From contig NZ_KQ955209.1 in the NCBI RefSeq assembly GCF_001546115.1, positions 1,076,643 to 1,140,642 of the forward strand: 64,000 nucleotides of DNA. The letters run 5' to 3'. Shown in pieces: positions 16,743 to 26,627 of the stretch. The notes beneath the pieces are model-generated. The model did no database searches. It saw only the letters and a list, made by a program, of their open reading frames with translations, and had not been told where the DNA came from. Every line of letters begins with the position of its first letter. Position 1 is the stretch's first letter. Both the position numbers and the translations under genes were made by a program. The DNA comes from Paracoccus aminovorans (GTDB lineage Bacteria; Pseudomonadota; Alphaproteobacteria; Rhodobacterales; Rhodobacteraceae).

Positions 16743-18134
16743 TCAATAGCCCTTCGGCTTGGGCCAGGGCATGGTGAACTGCGCGCCCCGGTTCACGAAG
16801 CGGTAGCGCCAGAAGTGGAACCACAGCGACACGACGATGTAGAAGGCGATCATCGCGACAAGCTGGGTGCCATAGCCCAGGAAGACCGCGAAGAAGGCCA
16901 TGCCGCACAGCGCCAGCAGCGCAAAGGCCGGCAGCGGGTGGAACGGATGCTCATAGCCGCGCTTGATGGTCTCGAGCGGCCATTTGCGCCGGAACAGGAT
17001 GATGTTCAGCGGCATGAAGGTGTATTCCAGCAGGCCCGACAGGATCGAGAATGTGATGACCTGATCGATCGGCGCGCCCAGGGCGAAGATCAGCGCGATC
17101 GGCACCAGGAAGATGATCGAGCGATAGGGCGTGCGGTATTTCGGATGCACCGCGCCGAACCAGCCCGGCAGGTAGCGGTCGCGGGCCATGGCGAACCAGG
17201 CGCGGCTGGCGTCGTTGATGCAGCCGTTGGCCGAGGCCAGGGTGGCGAACATCGTGCCGATACCCAGAAACACCATCAGGAAGGTCGAGCCCGAGAGCCG
17301 CGCCGCGTCGAAGAGCGGCACCCCGGCCTGGCCCAGGTATTCCCAGGGCATCAGCCCCGAGCACACATACCAGGTCAGCGTCGCCGCGATGGCCAGCGTC
17401 ATCACCCCGGCCAGCGTGCCGAAGGGCAGCGACCGGGCCGGGCTGCGCACCTCTTCGGCGGCCTGGGTGGTGCCCTCGATCCCGAGGTAATACCACAGGC
17501 CGAAATGCATCGCCGCCAGCACGCCCAGCCAGCCATAGGGCATGGCGGCCGCGCCGCTCATCAGCTCGGCATGGCGCAGCGGGCTGACGCCGACCACGCC
17601 CGAGGTGGCCAGGAACAGCACGATCACCGCGGTGAAGGCGATGGCGGTGATGACCAGGTTGAAGGTCAGCGTCGCCAGCACGCCGCGATAGTTCAGCCAG
17701 GCCAGGAACATGATCGCCAGGATGATGAACGGCCGCTGGTCCAGGCCGGAATGCCCGCTCATCGTCGCCACCGTATCGACCAGGAAGCCGAAGGTGATGG
17801 CATTGGCCGCCTCGAGCATCGTATAGGCAAAGACCAGATACAGCCCGACGTTGAAGGCCATCAGCGGCCCGACGATATGCTTGGCCTGAGTGTATTGCCC
17901 GCCGGCCGCGGCGACGGTCGATGTCACCTCGCTGTCGATCATGGCGACGCAGGTGTAGAGGATGCCCGCGAACCAGCAGGCCATCAGCGCGGCATAGGCG
18001 CCGCCCTTGCCGACCGAGAAGTTCCAGCCCATGTATTCGCCGACCAGAACGATGCCCACCCCCAGCGCCCAGACGTGGGCGGGGCCCAGAACCCGGGCAA
18101 GGCCGACGTGTTCGGTTTGTTGTGCCTGCGCCAT
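16743..18134 (-). CDS. APC-superfamily amino acid/amine permease
   Basis: 463-residue inner-membrane permease with about 12 hydrophobic segments. The pattern GVGIVLVGEYMGWNFSVGKG in the first segment and GIEGTTQAAEEVRSPARSLP near residue 230 are typical of the APC fold, close to ethanolamine-permease-like members. Likely substrates are amino acids or small amines, but this cannot be settled by sequence. It is the only recognisable transporter in a six-gene minus-strand cluster: three small membrane proteins precede it and two more follow with spacers of 1-2 bases or overlaps. Such a set of accessory membrane proteins is unusual for an APC permease. Confidence 0.85.
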   Translation of the reverse strand: MAQAQQTEHVGLARVLGPAHVWALGVGIVLVGEYMGWNFSVGKGGAYAALMACWFAGILYTCVAMIDSEVTSTVAAAGGQYTQAKHIVGPLMAFNVGLYLVFAYTMLEAANAITFGFLVDTVATMSGHSGLDQRPFIILAIMFLAWLNYRGVLATLTFNLVITAIAFTAVIVLFLATSGVVGVSPLRHAELMSGAAAMPYGWLGVLAAMHFGLWYYLGIEGTTQAAEEVRSPARSLPFGTLAGVMTLAIAATLTWYVCSGLMPWEYLGQAGVPLFDAARLSGSTFLMVFLGIGTMFATLASANGCINDASRAWFAMARDRYLPGWFGAVHPKYRTPYRSIIFLVPIALIFALGAPIDQVITFSILSGLLEYTFMPLNIILFRRKWPLETIKRGYEHPFHPLPAFALLALCGMAFFAVFLGYGTQLVAMIAFYIVVSLWFHFWRYRFVNRGAQFTMPWPKPKGY

Positions 18135-18135
18135 G

Positions 18136-18309
18136 TTACCCCCGGTGATGTTGTTCTTCGGTCAGGGCCTCCAGCTCGCCTTCGCGCGAAGAGGTCAGGA
18201 ACTCTTCGCTGTAGGTGCTGTCGGTCTTGATCCAGTTGAGCACGATGAACAGCCCGAACAGGGCCGAGGCACCCCAGGCCGCGTATTCCAGATAGTTCCA
18301 CAGATCCAT
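18136..18309 (-). CDS. 57-residue single-span membrane protein, APC permease cluster
   Basis: 57-residue protein: MDLWNYLEYAAWGASALFGL leads into one hydrophobic helix, followed by a charged tail containing EEFLTSSREGELEALTEEQ. The stop lies one base before the permease start, so it is almost certainly co-translated. The acidic tail and short size resemble small regulatory or structural subunits of transporters. No family is recognised. Confidence 0.7.
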   Translation of the reverse strand: MDLWNYLEYAAWGASALFGLFIVLNWIKTDSTYSEEFLTSSREGELEALTEEQHHRG

Positions 18310-18317
18310 GTTCGCCC

Positions 18318-18695
18318 TCACTCGCCGAACTTCTCGGCGATCACGTCGCGATATTCCTTTTCGGAAAAGCGCAGCAGGATCGCGTAATACCCAACGATGA
18401 CCACGATCATCACGACCAGCGCGCCGATCGAGAAGCTGTAGTCGAAACGGGCGGTGATCAGTTCGGCCGCCGAGGCCGGGTCGGCATAGCCGAGCTTCTG
18501 CCACTGCTCGACCATCGCCGGATTCTGGCCCAGCGTTTCCCAGGTCGGGTTTTCAATGGGCTGGGGGGTTTTCGCGGACCCGGCCAGGCCGAGCCACAGC
18601 GGAATGTACAGGGCGCCGATGGCCATGATCAGCAGCACGATCACGTCGATGATCTGGCCCACCTTGCCCTGGACCGGGGCGACATATCTAGCCAT
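18318..18695 (-). CDS. 125-residue two-span membrane protein, APC permease cluster
   Basis: Two hydrophobic helices (about residues 13-40, VGQIIDVIVLLIMAIGALYI; and about 86-108, IGALVVMIVVIVGYYAILL) flank a polar region of about 45 residues carrying NPTWETLGQNPAMVEQWQKL. The tail reads RFSEKEYRDVIAEKFGE. The start overlaps the stop of the preceding gene by eight bases, and the next gene begins after eight bases. The polar loop is long enough to be a small soluble domain on one membrane face. Function unknown. Confidence 0.7.
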   Translation of the reverse strand: MARYVAPVQGKVGQIIDVIVLLIMAIGALYIPLWLGLAGSAKTPQPIENPTWETLGQNPAMVEQWQKLGYADPASAAELITARFDYSFSIGALVVMIVVIVGYYAILLRFSEKEYRDVIAEKFGE

Positions 18696-18990
18696 GGCGC
18701 AGCGCCCTCTTGGCCTCGCGGGCCTCGTCCAGGAACTGGATGTCGAGCCCGTACATGAAGTCGCGGTCCTCGCGGTAATGGCGCAGCATCGCCATGATGG
18801 CGGCCGAGTTGAACAGCAGCACCACCGCCCCCGCGATCAGCAGGATCGTCCGCGCCGAACCGGTGGGCGCAAGCGCCCAGGTTTCCAGCGCCACGAAGAT
18901 GATGGCGAACCAAAGTCCCAGGATGAATGCCACGGCCACGGCGATGTCGCGCCGGTGCATGGACTCGATCCGTCTTGTCAGATCTGACAC
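18688..18990 (-). CDS. 100-residue two-span membrane protein, first gene of the APC permease cluster
   Basis: Two hydrophobic helices (AVAVAFILGLWFAIIFVALE and ILLIAGAVVLLFNSAAIMAM) with charged ends; the C-terminal 35 residues are acidic and basic (RHYREDRDFMYGLDIQF). It starts with GTG at 18990 behind a very strong GGGAGGAGAG site. The first codons form a 14-base palindrome (see the regulatory entry). As promoter-proximal gene of the cluster it sets where transcription enters. Not assignable to a known family by eye. Confidence 0.7.
   Translation of the reverse strand: MSDLTRRIESMHRRDIAVAVAFILGLWFAIIFVALETWALAPTGSARTILLIAGAVVLLFNSAAIMAMLRHYREDRDFMYGLDIQFLDEAREAKRALRHG
18976..18989. promoter_or_regulatory. 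Palindrome at the start codon of the APC permease cluster
   Basis: TGTCAGATCTGACA is a perfect 14-base palindrome covering the second base of the GTG start through codon 5 of the first cluster gene. It could be a repressor site or an RNA hairpin at the translation start, or only the coincidental codons for SDLT. Confidence 0.3.
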
Positions 18991-19106
18991 GTTCTCTCCT
19001 CCCTAGAGGCCCGCTTTTTGGTTGGTCTTTCGGCGCCGGGCCACAACACCAGTGTTTCTGCGGTCGAAAACTTTTTTCTCTCCAAGAAACGTGTGCTGCG
19101 GCAATC

Positions 19107-19112
19107 TGTCAA
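19107..19112 (-). promoter_or_regulatory. Candidate -35 hexamer for the APC permease cluster
   Basis: On the minus strand, a consensus TTGACA lies 117 bases upstream of the first cluster gene in a locally AT-richer stretch of the 280-base spacer. The -10 region is weak. Nothing else is seen in 18991-19270. Confidence 0.35.
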
Positions 19113-19270
19113 GTTTCTTCTGCCGCGGAATGCTGATCGGTTGCGGAATCCGGCCCGCCGCACCCGTCGGACAGCAAGGCGCCCCGCAGCCGGAACCGGG
19201 CGCGGGGCGCGTGTTTTCGTCGTCATCTCATGGAGTTGTCGTCAGGCCGGAACGCCGGCCCGGCCGCGAC

Positions 19271-19684
19271 CTAGCGTGCCACGGTCACGGTGCAATGGGC
19301 GCGGGCCATGACATCGGCCGCGACCGAGCCCAGCATCAGCCGCGACAGGCCGCGCTTGTCGCCGGTGCCGACGACGATCTGGTCGTAACCATTGCCCTCG
19401 GCATAGGAAACGATGCCGGCCGCGGCCTCGCGGCTGACGATGTCGACGCGCTTTGGATCGGCCACGCCGTTCTGCTGGGCCAGCGCGGTGGCGCGGTCCA
19501 GCTTCTCCTCCATCTCCTTGTCGGTCCAGTGATGGATGACCGGGCCGCGCGCCCCGCCATGCGCGATATTGACCACGCAGATGGTCATCGGCACGCCGAA
19601 TCGGGCCGCCAGCTGCGCGGCATAGACGACGGCCAAATCGGAATGTTCGGTGCCATCGGTCGGACATAATATCTTCTGGATCAT
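19271..19684 (-). CDS. Universal stress protein, UspA family
   Basis: 137-residue single-domain UspA-fold protein. Marks are the N-terminal MIQKILCPTDGTEHSDLAVV and the C-terminal nucleotide-binding pattern VVGTGDKRGLSRLMLGSVAA (G-2X-G-9X-G/S), so ATP binding is likely. Usp proteins act in the cytoplasm in stress survival or bind transport proteins. The ATG at 19684 follows a GGAGGGGAGGAG site. It is on the same strand as the APC cluster but 280 bases upstream with its own spacing, so it is probably a separate unit. Confidence 0.87.
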   Translation of the reverse strand: MIQKILCPTDGTEHSDLAVVYAAQLAARFGVPMTICVVNIAHGGARGPVIHHWTDKEMEEKLDRATALAQQNGVADPKRVDIVSREAAAGIVSYAEGNGYDQIVVGTGDKRGLSRLMLGSVAADVMARAHCTVTVAR

Positions 19685-19838
19685 CGGATCTCCTCCCCTC
19701 CTGCTATCCACGAGTCGGGACGCTTCCATGAATCATGCCGTCCTGCCAAGGGTTTTCGCGATCCGCGACGAAGCATCGCGGGCGGCGTGGCCCGAATCAC
19801 CCTGCGGTCGGGCGGCCGGAATCGGGCGTCGGCGCCGG

Positions 19839-20816
19839 TCAGCCCCAATAGGCGGCGGCGATGAATTCGCGCTTGTCGCAGGCGCGCGCGAGCAGGCGCT
19901 GGCGGGCGGCGCGGGCGGCCTCGGCCGGGCCCGCGAACCAGATGTGGCGATCCGGCGCGCCGGCCAGATCGGCCGCGTCGAGCGCCGCCAGAAGGTCGTC
20001 GCAGCGGGTGACGCGCGGGTCCTGGGCCAGGGCGCCCATGTCCTCGGGACGGCAGCACAGGCTGGCGCTGACCCGGCCCGGCGCCTCGGTCAGGATGCGC
20101 GCGATGGCCGGCAGCGCGGTCTCGTCGCCGAAGAGCCAGAGCCGCGCCGCGTTCGGGATGCCGCCGCCGCCGGGGCCGATGATTCCGACCGGATCGCCCG
20201 GGCGGGCGCGGTCGGCCCAGTCGCAGGTCGGGCTGCCGGCGTGGCGGAAGATGTCGAACTCCAGCCAGTCGTCCTGCTGCGCGGCGGTGGTGTAGACGGC
20301 GCGATGCGGCGCGTCGGCGCCCTCGGGCCAGACCGTGCGGCCGTTCGGCGCCACGCGCGGCCATTGCGGCGCGCGCCCCTCGGGCGGCAGCAGCAGGCGG
20401 AAATGCAGCGCGCCGGTGCCGAATCGCCCGGCCTCCTCGCCCGCCAGCCGCACCCGGATGAAGCCCGGCGTGCGCGAGGCGACGGACACCACCCGCATCA
20501 GCGCCAGGCCCGGCGCCAGCGCGCCGGCATCGACCCGGTCCCAATCCACCGTGACGCCCAATTCGTCCAGCAGCGTGGCGGCCGTGTCCTGCAAGGTGCC
20601 GATCAGCCGCTTTTCCGGTGCGTCGAGCTCCAGCCGCGCGCCGTGCCCGTCGGTGAAGAGCGTCATGGCGCAGCCCCAGACCAGCAGGGTCAGGCTGTCC
20701 GGGGTCTCGACCAGTTCCAGCTCCCATGCGGCGGCCCGCGCCTTCAGCGCCGCCGCGACCGCGCCCGAGGCGGGGCCCAGCGTGCCGATGCTGCGATAGG
20801 GTCGGATCGGGAACAT
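19839..20816 (-). CDS. Siderophore-interacting protein (ferric-siderophore reductase, ViuB type) with DUF2218-like N-terminus
   Basis: 325-residue cytoplasmic flavoprotein-type reductase that releases iron from imported siderophores. An N-terminal region of about 85 residues (LELDAPEKRLIGTLQDTAAT) resembles DUF2218. The following SIP/ferredoxin-reductase-like part contains PGFIRVRLAGEEAGRFG, then DIFRHAGSPTCDWADRARPG for the flavin-binding barrel. The C-terminal NAD-binding region contains LWLFGDETALPAIARIL. The usual RxYT motif at the flavin site corresponds to HRAVYTT here. No siderophore receptor or permease is nearby. The ada gene lies 61 bases upstream on the same strand. Confidence 0.87.
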   Translation of the reverse strand: MFPIRPYRSIGTLGPASGAVAAALKARAAAWELELVETPDSLTLLVWGCAMTLFTDGHGARLELDAPEKRLIGTLQDTAATLLDELGVTVDWDRVDAGALAPGLALMRVVSVASRTPGFIRVRLAGEEAGRFGTGALHFRLLLPPEGRAPQWPRVAPNGRTVWPEGADAPHRAVYTTAAQQDDWLEFDIFRHAGSPTCDWADRARPGDPVGIIGPGGGGIPNAARLWLFGDETALPAIARILTEAPGRVSASLCCRPEDMGALAQDPRVTRCDDLLAALDAADLAGAPDRHIWFAGPAEAARAARQRLLARACDKREFIAAAYWG

Positions 20817-20877
20817 GGCGCGTCCTTCGGCCTGCGGTCGGTCGCCCCGCTATATACCCAAGCGAAACGCTCGGCAA

Positions 20878-21939
20878 TCAGCCCTGCGCCTCGCGGTCCA
20901 GCAGCGCCTGCTTGCGGGCGACGCCCCAGCGATAGCCCGACAGCCCGCCGTCGCTGCGGATCACCCGGTGGCAGGGGATGGCGACGGCCAGGCGGTTGGC
21001 GCCGCAGGCCTGGGCCACGGCGCGGGTGGCGGCGGGGGCGCCGATGCGGGCGGCGATCTCGGCATAGCTGGCGGTGCTGCCCGGCGGGATCTGGCGCAGC
21101 GCCTGCCAGACGCGCTGCTGGAAGGCGGTGCCGCGAATGTCCAGCGGCAGGTCGAGGCCGATGCCCGGGGCCTCGACGAAGCCGACGACCCGGGCGACCA
21201 CGGCCTCGAATTCGGCGTCGCCGCCGATCAGCCGCGCGGCGGGAAAGCGGTCCTGGAAGTCGTGCAGCAGGGCCTCGGGCGTGTCGCCAAGCGCAATGGC
21301 GCAGATGCCCTGCCGGCTTTGCGCGACCAGCAGGGCACCAAGCGCGCATTGCGCCAGCGCGAAGCGGATCTCGGCCCCGGCGCCGCCCTTGCGATAGGCC
21401 GAGGGCGCCATGCCCAGCATGTCGCCGGCCGCCTCGTAGAAGCGGCTGTTCGAGTTGAAGCCGGCCTCGTAGAGCGCGCCGGTCACGCTGTCGCCGTCCT
21501 CGAGCCGCGCCCGCAGCCGCCCCGCGCGATGGGCGCTGGCATATTCACGCGGTGTCAGCCCGGTCTGCGCCTTGAACAGGCGGTGGAAGTGAAACCGGCT
21601 GAGCCCGGCGGCCTCGGCCAGTTCGTCCAGCGAGGGCGGGGTCTCGGCCGCCTCGATCAGCCGGCAGGCGGCGGTGACCAGCGCGGCATTGGCCTCGGCC
21701 AGCCCGGCGCCGCGCGGGTTGCAGCGCCGGCAGGGCCGGAAGCCCGCCGCCTCGGCCGCCGCCGGATCGGGAAAGAAGCCGACATTCTCGGGCTTCGCCC
21801 GGCGGGCGGGGCAGGAGGGCCGGCAATAGACCCCGGTCGTGCGCACCGCATAGACGAAGCTGCCGTCGGCGCCGGCATCGCGGGCCAGCACCCGCTGCCA
21901 GCGCGGATCCTTAATCGTCGCAAGGGGCTCGTGCTGCAT
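20878..21939 (-). CDS. ada: Bifunctional Ada: methylphosphotriester-DNA/O6-methylguanine methyltransferase and regulator
   Basis: 353-residue DNA-repair protein and transcription factor, the length of E. coli Ada. The N-terminal zinc site has the four cysteines C39, C43, C70 and C73 (matching E. coli C38, C42, C69, C72), with C39 the expected phosphotriester acceptor. An AraC-type helix-turn-helix follows (about 85-180, with HFHRLFKAQTGLTPREYASA). The C-terminal alkyltransferase domain has the active-site motif PCHRV with the acceptor cysteine at 323. The start at 21939 is preceded by AAAGGA. It usually activates its own promoter after methylation damage; no clear Ada box was identified. Confidence 0.93.
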   Translation of the reverse strand: MQHEPLATIKDPRWQRVLARDAGADGSFVYAVRTTGVYCRPSCPARRAKPENVGFFPDPAAAEAAGFRPCRRCNPRGAGLAEANAALVTAACRLIEAAETPPSLDELAEAAGLSRFHFHRLFKAQTGLTPREYASAHRAGRLRARLEDGDSVTGALYEAGFNSNSRFYEAAGDMLGMAPSAYRKGGAGAEIRFALAQCALGALLVAQSRQGICAIALGDTPEALLHDFQDRFPAARLIGGDAEFEAVVARVVGFVEAPGIGLDLPLDIRGTAFQQRVWQALRQIPPGSTASYAEIAARIGAPAATRAVAQACGANRLAVAIPCHRVIRSDGGLSGYRWGVARKQALLDREAQG

Positions 21940-22332
21940 GGTCTGTCCTTTCGTCGCTGATGTCATAGCATCTTTGCACGCGGGGCGCAGCGGCCGCCTC
22001 CGGTCGCTTGCGGTCAAACTCCGCGGGCGCGATTTTTGGCGAACCGCGCCGAAAGAATGATTTTTCGCGCCATGCGCCGGACCTGGAATTCGCGCGAAAT
22101 TCTTCTTGGAACGATTTGTTGTCGCAAGACATTCACAAAATCATGCGACAGGGCGACGGTGATCGGCGGCCGACCGCGCCCGCTTTCGCCGCATGAAGCG
22201 AATTGACAGCGCGCCCCTCCGGGGGCGACAGTTCCTTCGGGGAGAGGCGGAGCGGGCGCGCGACGAAAAGGGCCCCGTGCCCCTGCCGGCCGAAAGCGGA
22301 GACGCCGTAAAGGCACGATTCGGAGGAAGACC
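21940..22332. other. 393-base divergent spacer between ada and ugpB
   Basis: No credible gene. The stretch 22040-22160 is AT-rich for this genome and probably carries both promoters. It holds an inverted repeat with arms TGTCGCA (22120-22126) and TGCGACA (22144-22150), 17 bases apart, about 185 bases upstream of ugpB. I could not identify a convincing pho box. Confidence 0.4.
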
Positions 22333-23628
22333 ATGCAAAAGACCGTATTCTGGCTTGCCGGGCTGATGGCGCTGCCCGTCGCGGCCGAGGCCAAGACCGA
22401 GATTTCCTGGTGGCACGCCATGTCCGGCGCCAATGCCGAGGTGGTGGCCAAGATCGCCGGCGACTTCAACGCCAGCCAGTCCGATTACGAGGTGAAGCCC
22501 GTCTTCAAGGGCACCTATCCGGAGACGCTGAACGCCGGCATCGCCGCCTTTCGCGCCGGCCAGGCCCCGGACATCATCCAGGTCTTCGACGTCGGCACCG
22601 GCGTGATGATGGGCGCCGAGGGCGCGATCATGCCGGTCGCGCAGGTGCTGGAAAAGGGCGGCACCAAGTTCGACAAGAGCCAGTATCTGCCCGGCATCGT
22701 CGGCTATTACTCGACGCCCGAGGGCGAGATGCTGTCCTTTCCCTACAATTCCTCCTCGCCGATCCTGTATTACAACAAGGACATCTTCGAAAAGGCCGGG
22801 CTGGACGTCGACAATCCGCCCAAAACCTGGGCCGAGGTCTGGGCCGCCGCCCGCAAGATCAAGGAATCGGGCGCCGCCACCTGCGGCTATACCTCGACCT
22901 GGCTGACCTGGATCCATACCGAGAATTTCGCCGCCTGGAACAATGTCAGCTGGGGCACGAACGAGAACGGCCTGGCGGGCACGCCCGAGCTGAAGATCGA
23001 CGGCCCGCTGTTCGTCAAGCATTTCCAGGAGCTTGCGGATCTCTCGAAAGAGGGCGTCTTCGTCTATGGCGGCCGCACCAGCGAGGCCAAGCAGAACTTC
23101 ACCTCGGGCGAATGCGGCATCCTGACCGAAAGCTCGGGCGGCTTGGGTGACATCGTGAAATCGGGCATGAACTACGGCATCGGCCAGCTGCCCTATGACG
23201 AGACCGCCGAGGGCGCGCCGCAGAACACCACGCCGGGCGGGGCCTCGCTGTGGGTGATGGGCGGCAAGTCGGACGAGACCTACAAGGGCGTCGCGGCCTT
23301 CTTCCAGTACCTGTCGCAGACCGATGTGCAGCAGTATCTGCACGAGCAGTCGGGCTATCTGCCGGTGACGCTGGCGGCCTATGAGGCGACCAAGGCCACG
23401 GATTTCTATCAGAAGAATCCGGGACGCGAGACGCCGATCCTGCAGATGATGGGCAAGGAACCGACCGAGAACTCCAAGGGCGTGCGGGCGCCGAACCTGC
23501 CGCAGCTGCGCGACATCCAGAACGAGGAATACGAGAAGATGCTGTCGGGCCAGCAGGACGCCGCGACGGCGCTGAAGAACGCGGTCACCCGCGGCAATGC
23601 CGCGATCAAGGAAGCCGCCGGCGGCTGA
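22333..23628 (+). CDS. ugpB: sn-Glycerol-3-phosphate ABC transporter, periplasmic binding protein UgpB
   Basis: 431-residue exported solute-binding protein with a signal peptide (MQKTVFWLAGLMALPVAAEA, mature from about residue 22). It matches UgpB in WWHAMSGANAEVV, the stretch YPETLNAGIAAFRAGQAPDI, FPYNSSSPILYYNKDIF and the later APQNTTPGGASLWVM. It captures glycerol-3-phosphate or glycerophosphodiesters for import. A GGAGGAAG site precedes the ATG. First gene of ugpBAEC; a strong hairpin in the spacer to ugpA may keep its message more abundant. Confidence 0.93.
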   Translation: MQKTVFWLAGLMALPVAAEAKTEISWWHAMSGANAEVVAKIAGDFNASQSDYEVKPVFKGTYPETLNAGIAAFRAGQAPDIIQVFDVGTGVMMGAEGAIMPVAQVLEKGGTKFDKSQYLPGIVGYYSTPEGEMLSFPYNSSSPILYYNKDIFEKAGLDVDNPPKTWAEVWAAARKIKESGAATCGYTSTWLTWIHTENFAAWNNVSWGTNENGLAGTPELKIDGPLFVKHFQELADLSKEGVFVYGGRTSEAKQNFTSGECGILTESSGGLGDIVKSGMNYGIGQLPYDETAEGAPQNTTPGGASLWVMGGKSDETYKGVAAFFQYLSQTDVQQYLHEQSGYLPVTLAAYEATKATDFYQKNPGRETPILQMMGKEPTENSKGVRAPNLPQLRDIQNEEYEKMLSGQQDAATALKNAVTRGNAAIKEAAGG

Positions 23629-23642
23629 GCCATGACGCGGGC

Positions 23643-23663
23643 CGGGCGCGCCCTTCGCGCCCG
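23643..23663 (+). terminator. Hairpin between ugpB and ugpA
   Basis: Perfect 8-base stem CGGGCGCG/CGCGCCCG with a 5-base loop, 14 bases after the ugpB stop, without a T run. More likely an mRNA-stabilising or attenuating hairpin that favours binding-protein expression than a full terminator. Confidence 0.5.
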
Positions 23664-23683
23664 CCCATCCCAAAGGGGGACGG

Positions 23684-24565
23684 ATGAGACGCACGGTCTT
23701 TCCGCACAAGCTGTTGCCCTGGCTGCTGGTGGCGCCGCAGCTGGCGATCACGCTGATCTTCTTCTACTGGCCGGCGGCGCAGGCCTTTCGCCAGTCGCTG
23801 CTGAAGGAGGACGCCTTCGGCCTGAAGACCAGCTTCGTGGGCCTGGCGAATTTCCGCAAGGTGCTGGCCGATCCGGCCTATCTGAACGCGCTCCAGGTCA
23901 CGGTGATCTTCTCGGCAATGGTGGCGTTCCTGGCCATGGCGATCGCGCTGTTCCTGGCGGTGCAGGCCGAGAAGGTGGTGCGCGGCAAGAGCTTCTATCG
24001 CACGCTGATGATCTGGCCCTATGCGGTCGCCCCGGCCATCGCCGGCATGCTGTGGCTGTTCATGTTCAACCCCAGCTTCGGCACGCTGGCCTGGCCGCTG
24101 CGGCAGATGGGGATCCGCTGGAACCCGCTGCTGAATGCCGACCATGCCATGATGCTGGTGGTGGCAGCGGCGACATGGAAGCAGATCAGTTATAATTTCC
24201 TGTTCTTTGTCGCTGGCTTGCAGGCGATTCCTCGATCCCTTCTAGAAGCGGCCGCCATCGACGGCGCCTCGCGCCGGCATGCCTTCTGGACCATCGTCTT
24301 TCCGCTGCTGGCGCCGACGACGTTTTTCCTGCTGGTCGTCAACACCGTCTATGCTCTCTTCGACACCTTCGGCATCATCCATGCGGTGACCGGCGGTGGC
24401 CCCGGCAAGGCCACCGAAACGCTGGTCTACAAGGTCTATAACGACGGTTTCGTAAATCTGATCATGGGCGATTCCGCCGCGCAGTCGGTGATCCTGATGG
24501 TGATCGTGATCGCGCTGACCGCCTTCCAGTTCCGGTTCATCGAGCGGAGGGTGCATTATGGCTGA
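23684..24565 (+). CDS. ugpA: Glycerol-3-phosphate ABC transporter permease UgpA
   Basis: 293-residue inner-membrane permease of the MalF/UgpA type with six hydrophobic segments. The EAA loop begins at residue 188 ([20 protein letters not shown]), the docking site for UgpC. The N-terminus [20 protein letters not shown] is typical of UgpA. Third-party family resemblance and location after ugpB fix the assignment. Its stop overlaps the ugpE start by eight bases, so the two permeases are translationally coupled. Confidence 0.92.
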   Translation: MRRTVFPHKLLPWLLVAPQLAITLIFFYWPAAQAFRQSLLKEDAFGLKTSFVGLANFRKVLADPAYLNALQVTVIFSAMVAFLAMAIALFLAVQAEKVVRGKSFYRTLMIWPYAVAPAIAGMLWLFMFNPSFGTLAWPLRQMGIRWNPLLNADHAMMLVVAAATWKQISYNFLFFVAGLQAIPRSLLEAAAIDGASRRHAFWTIVFPLLAPTTFFLLVVNTVYALFDTFGIIHAVTGGGPGKATETLVYKVYNDGFVNLIMGDSAAQSVILMVIVIALTAFQFRFIERRVHYG

Positions 24566-25421
24566 AGCGTCCCCCCTGGCCCCGCGCGGCGCCGGCCGCA
24601 TGGTGGCGCATTTCTGGATGATCCTGGGCGTGATCGTGGTGGCCTTTCCGGTCTATTATGTCTTCATCGCCTCGACCCACAGCACCCAGACCATCCTGCG
24701 CCCGCCGCTGCCGCTGCTGCCCGGACCCGAGGCGGCGGCGAATTACCGCGACGCCTTCACCGGCGGCATCAGCAAGATCGGCGGCGTCAGCCTGTGGCGG
24801 CTGTTGGCGAATACCACCATCGTCGCCATGGGCATCGCGCTGGGAAAGATCGCGATCTCGATGGCCTCGGCCTATGCCATCGTCTTCTTCCGCTTTCCGC
24901 TGCGCATGGCCTGTTTCTGGCTGATCTTCATCACCCTGATGCTGCCGGTCGAGGTCCGCATCCAGCCCACCTACAAGGTCATGGTGGACCTGGGCCTGAT
25001 CGATACCTATCCCGGGCTGATCCTGCCGCTGATCGCCTCGGCCACCGCGACGCTGCTGTTCCGGCAGTTCTTCATGACCATCCCGGACGAACTGCTGGAG
25101 GCGGCGCGGGTCGATGGCGCCGGGCCCTGGCGGTTCTTTCGCGACATCCTGTGGCCGCTGTCGCTGACCAATGTCGCGGCGATCTTCGTGATCCAGTTCA
25201 TCTATGGCTGGACGCAATATCTGTGGCCGCTGCTGGTCACCAATTCCAACGAGATGAACACCATCGTCATCGCGCTGAAGAAGATGATCTCCTTTGCCGA
25301 TGCCGATACGCCCTGGAACCTCGTGATGGTGACCTCGGTGCTGGCGATCCTGCCGCCGATCCTGGTCGTCGTGCTGATGCAGCGCTGGTTCGTCAAGGGC
25401 CTGGTCGAGACGGAGAAATAG
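24558..25421 (+). CDS. ugpE: Glycerol-3-phosphate ABC transporter permease UgpE
   Basis: 287-residue partner permease of the MalG/UgpE type. The N-terminal helix reads [20 protein letters not shown], and the EAA loop begins at residue 181 ([20 protein letters not shown]). The C-terminus [13 protein letters not shown] shows the usual FVKGL signature of this subfamily. The start at 24558 lies inside the end of ugpA with a CGGAGG site, and ugpC begins one base after its stop. Together with UgpA it forms the membrane channel. Confidence 0.92.
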   Translation: MAEASPLAPRGAGRMVAHFWMILGVIVVAFPVYYVFIASTHSTQTILRPPLPLLPGPEAAANYRDAFTGGISKIGGVSLWRLLANTTIVAMGIALGKIAISMASAYAIVFFRFPLRMACFWLIFITLMLPVEVRIQPTYKVMVDLGLIDTYPGLILPLIASATATLLFRQFFMTIPDELLEAARVDGAGPWRFFRDILWPLSLTNVAAIFVIQFIYGWTQYLWPLLVTNSNEMNTIVIALKKMISFADADTPWNLVMVTSVLAILPPILVVVLMQRWFVKGLVETEK

Positions 25422-26486
<1,065 letters not shown>

Positions 26487-26627
26487 GGGTTTCCCCTCAT
26501 CGCGGCGCGATTTCCCCTCAGCAATGCGGGATTTCCGCGGCCTGCGCCGATTGACGGCCGGCCGGCGCCGGCGACACATTCCGCGGGCGGCATCGCGGCG
26601 ATGCCCGGCAAGGGAGGGACAAGGGAT

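Noticed and set aside
26490..26520. Two copies of TTTCCCCTCA after ugpC
   Set aside because: Only two short copies, no regular spacing with further units and no link to a promoter; not treated as a repeat element.
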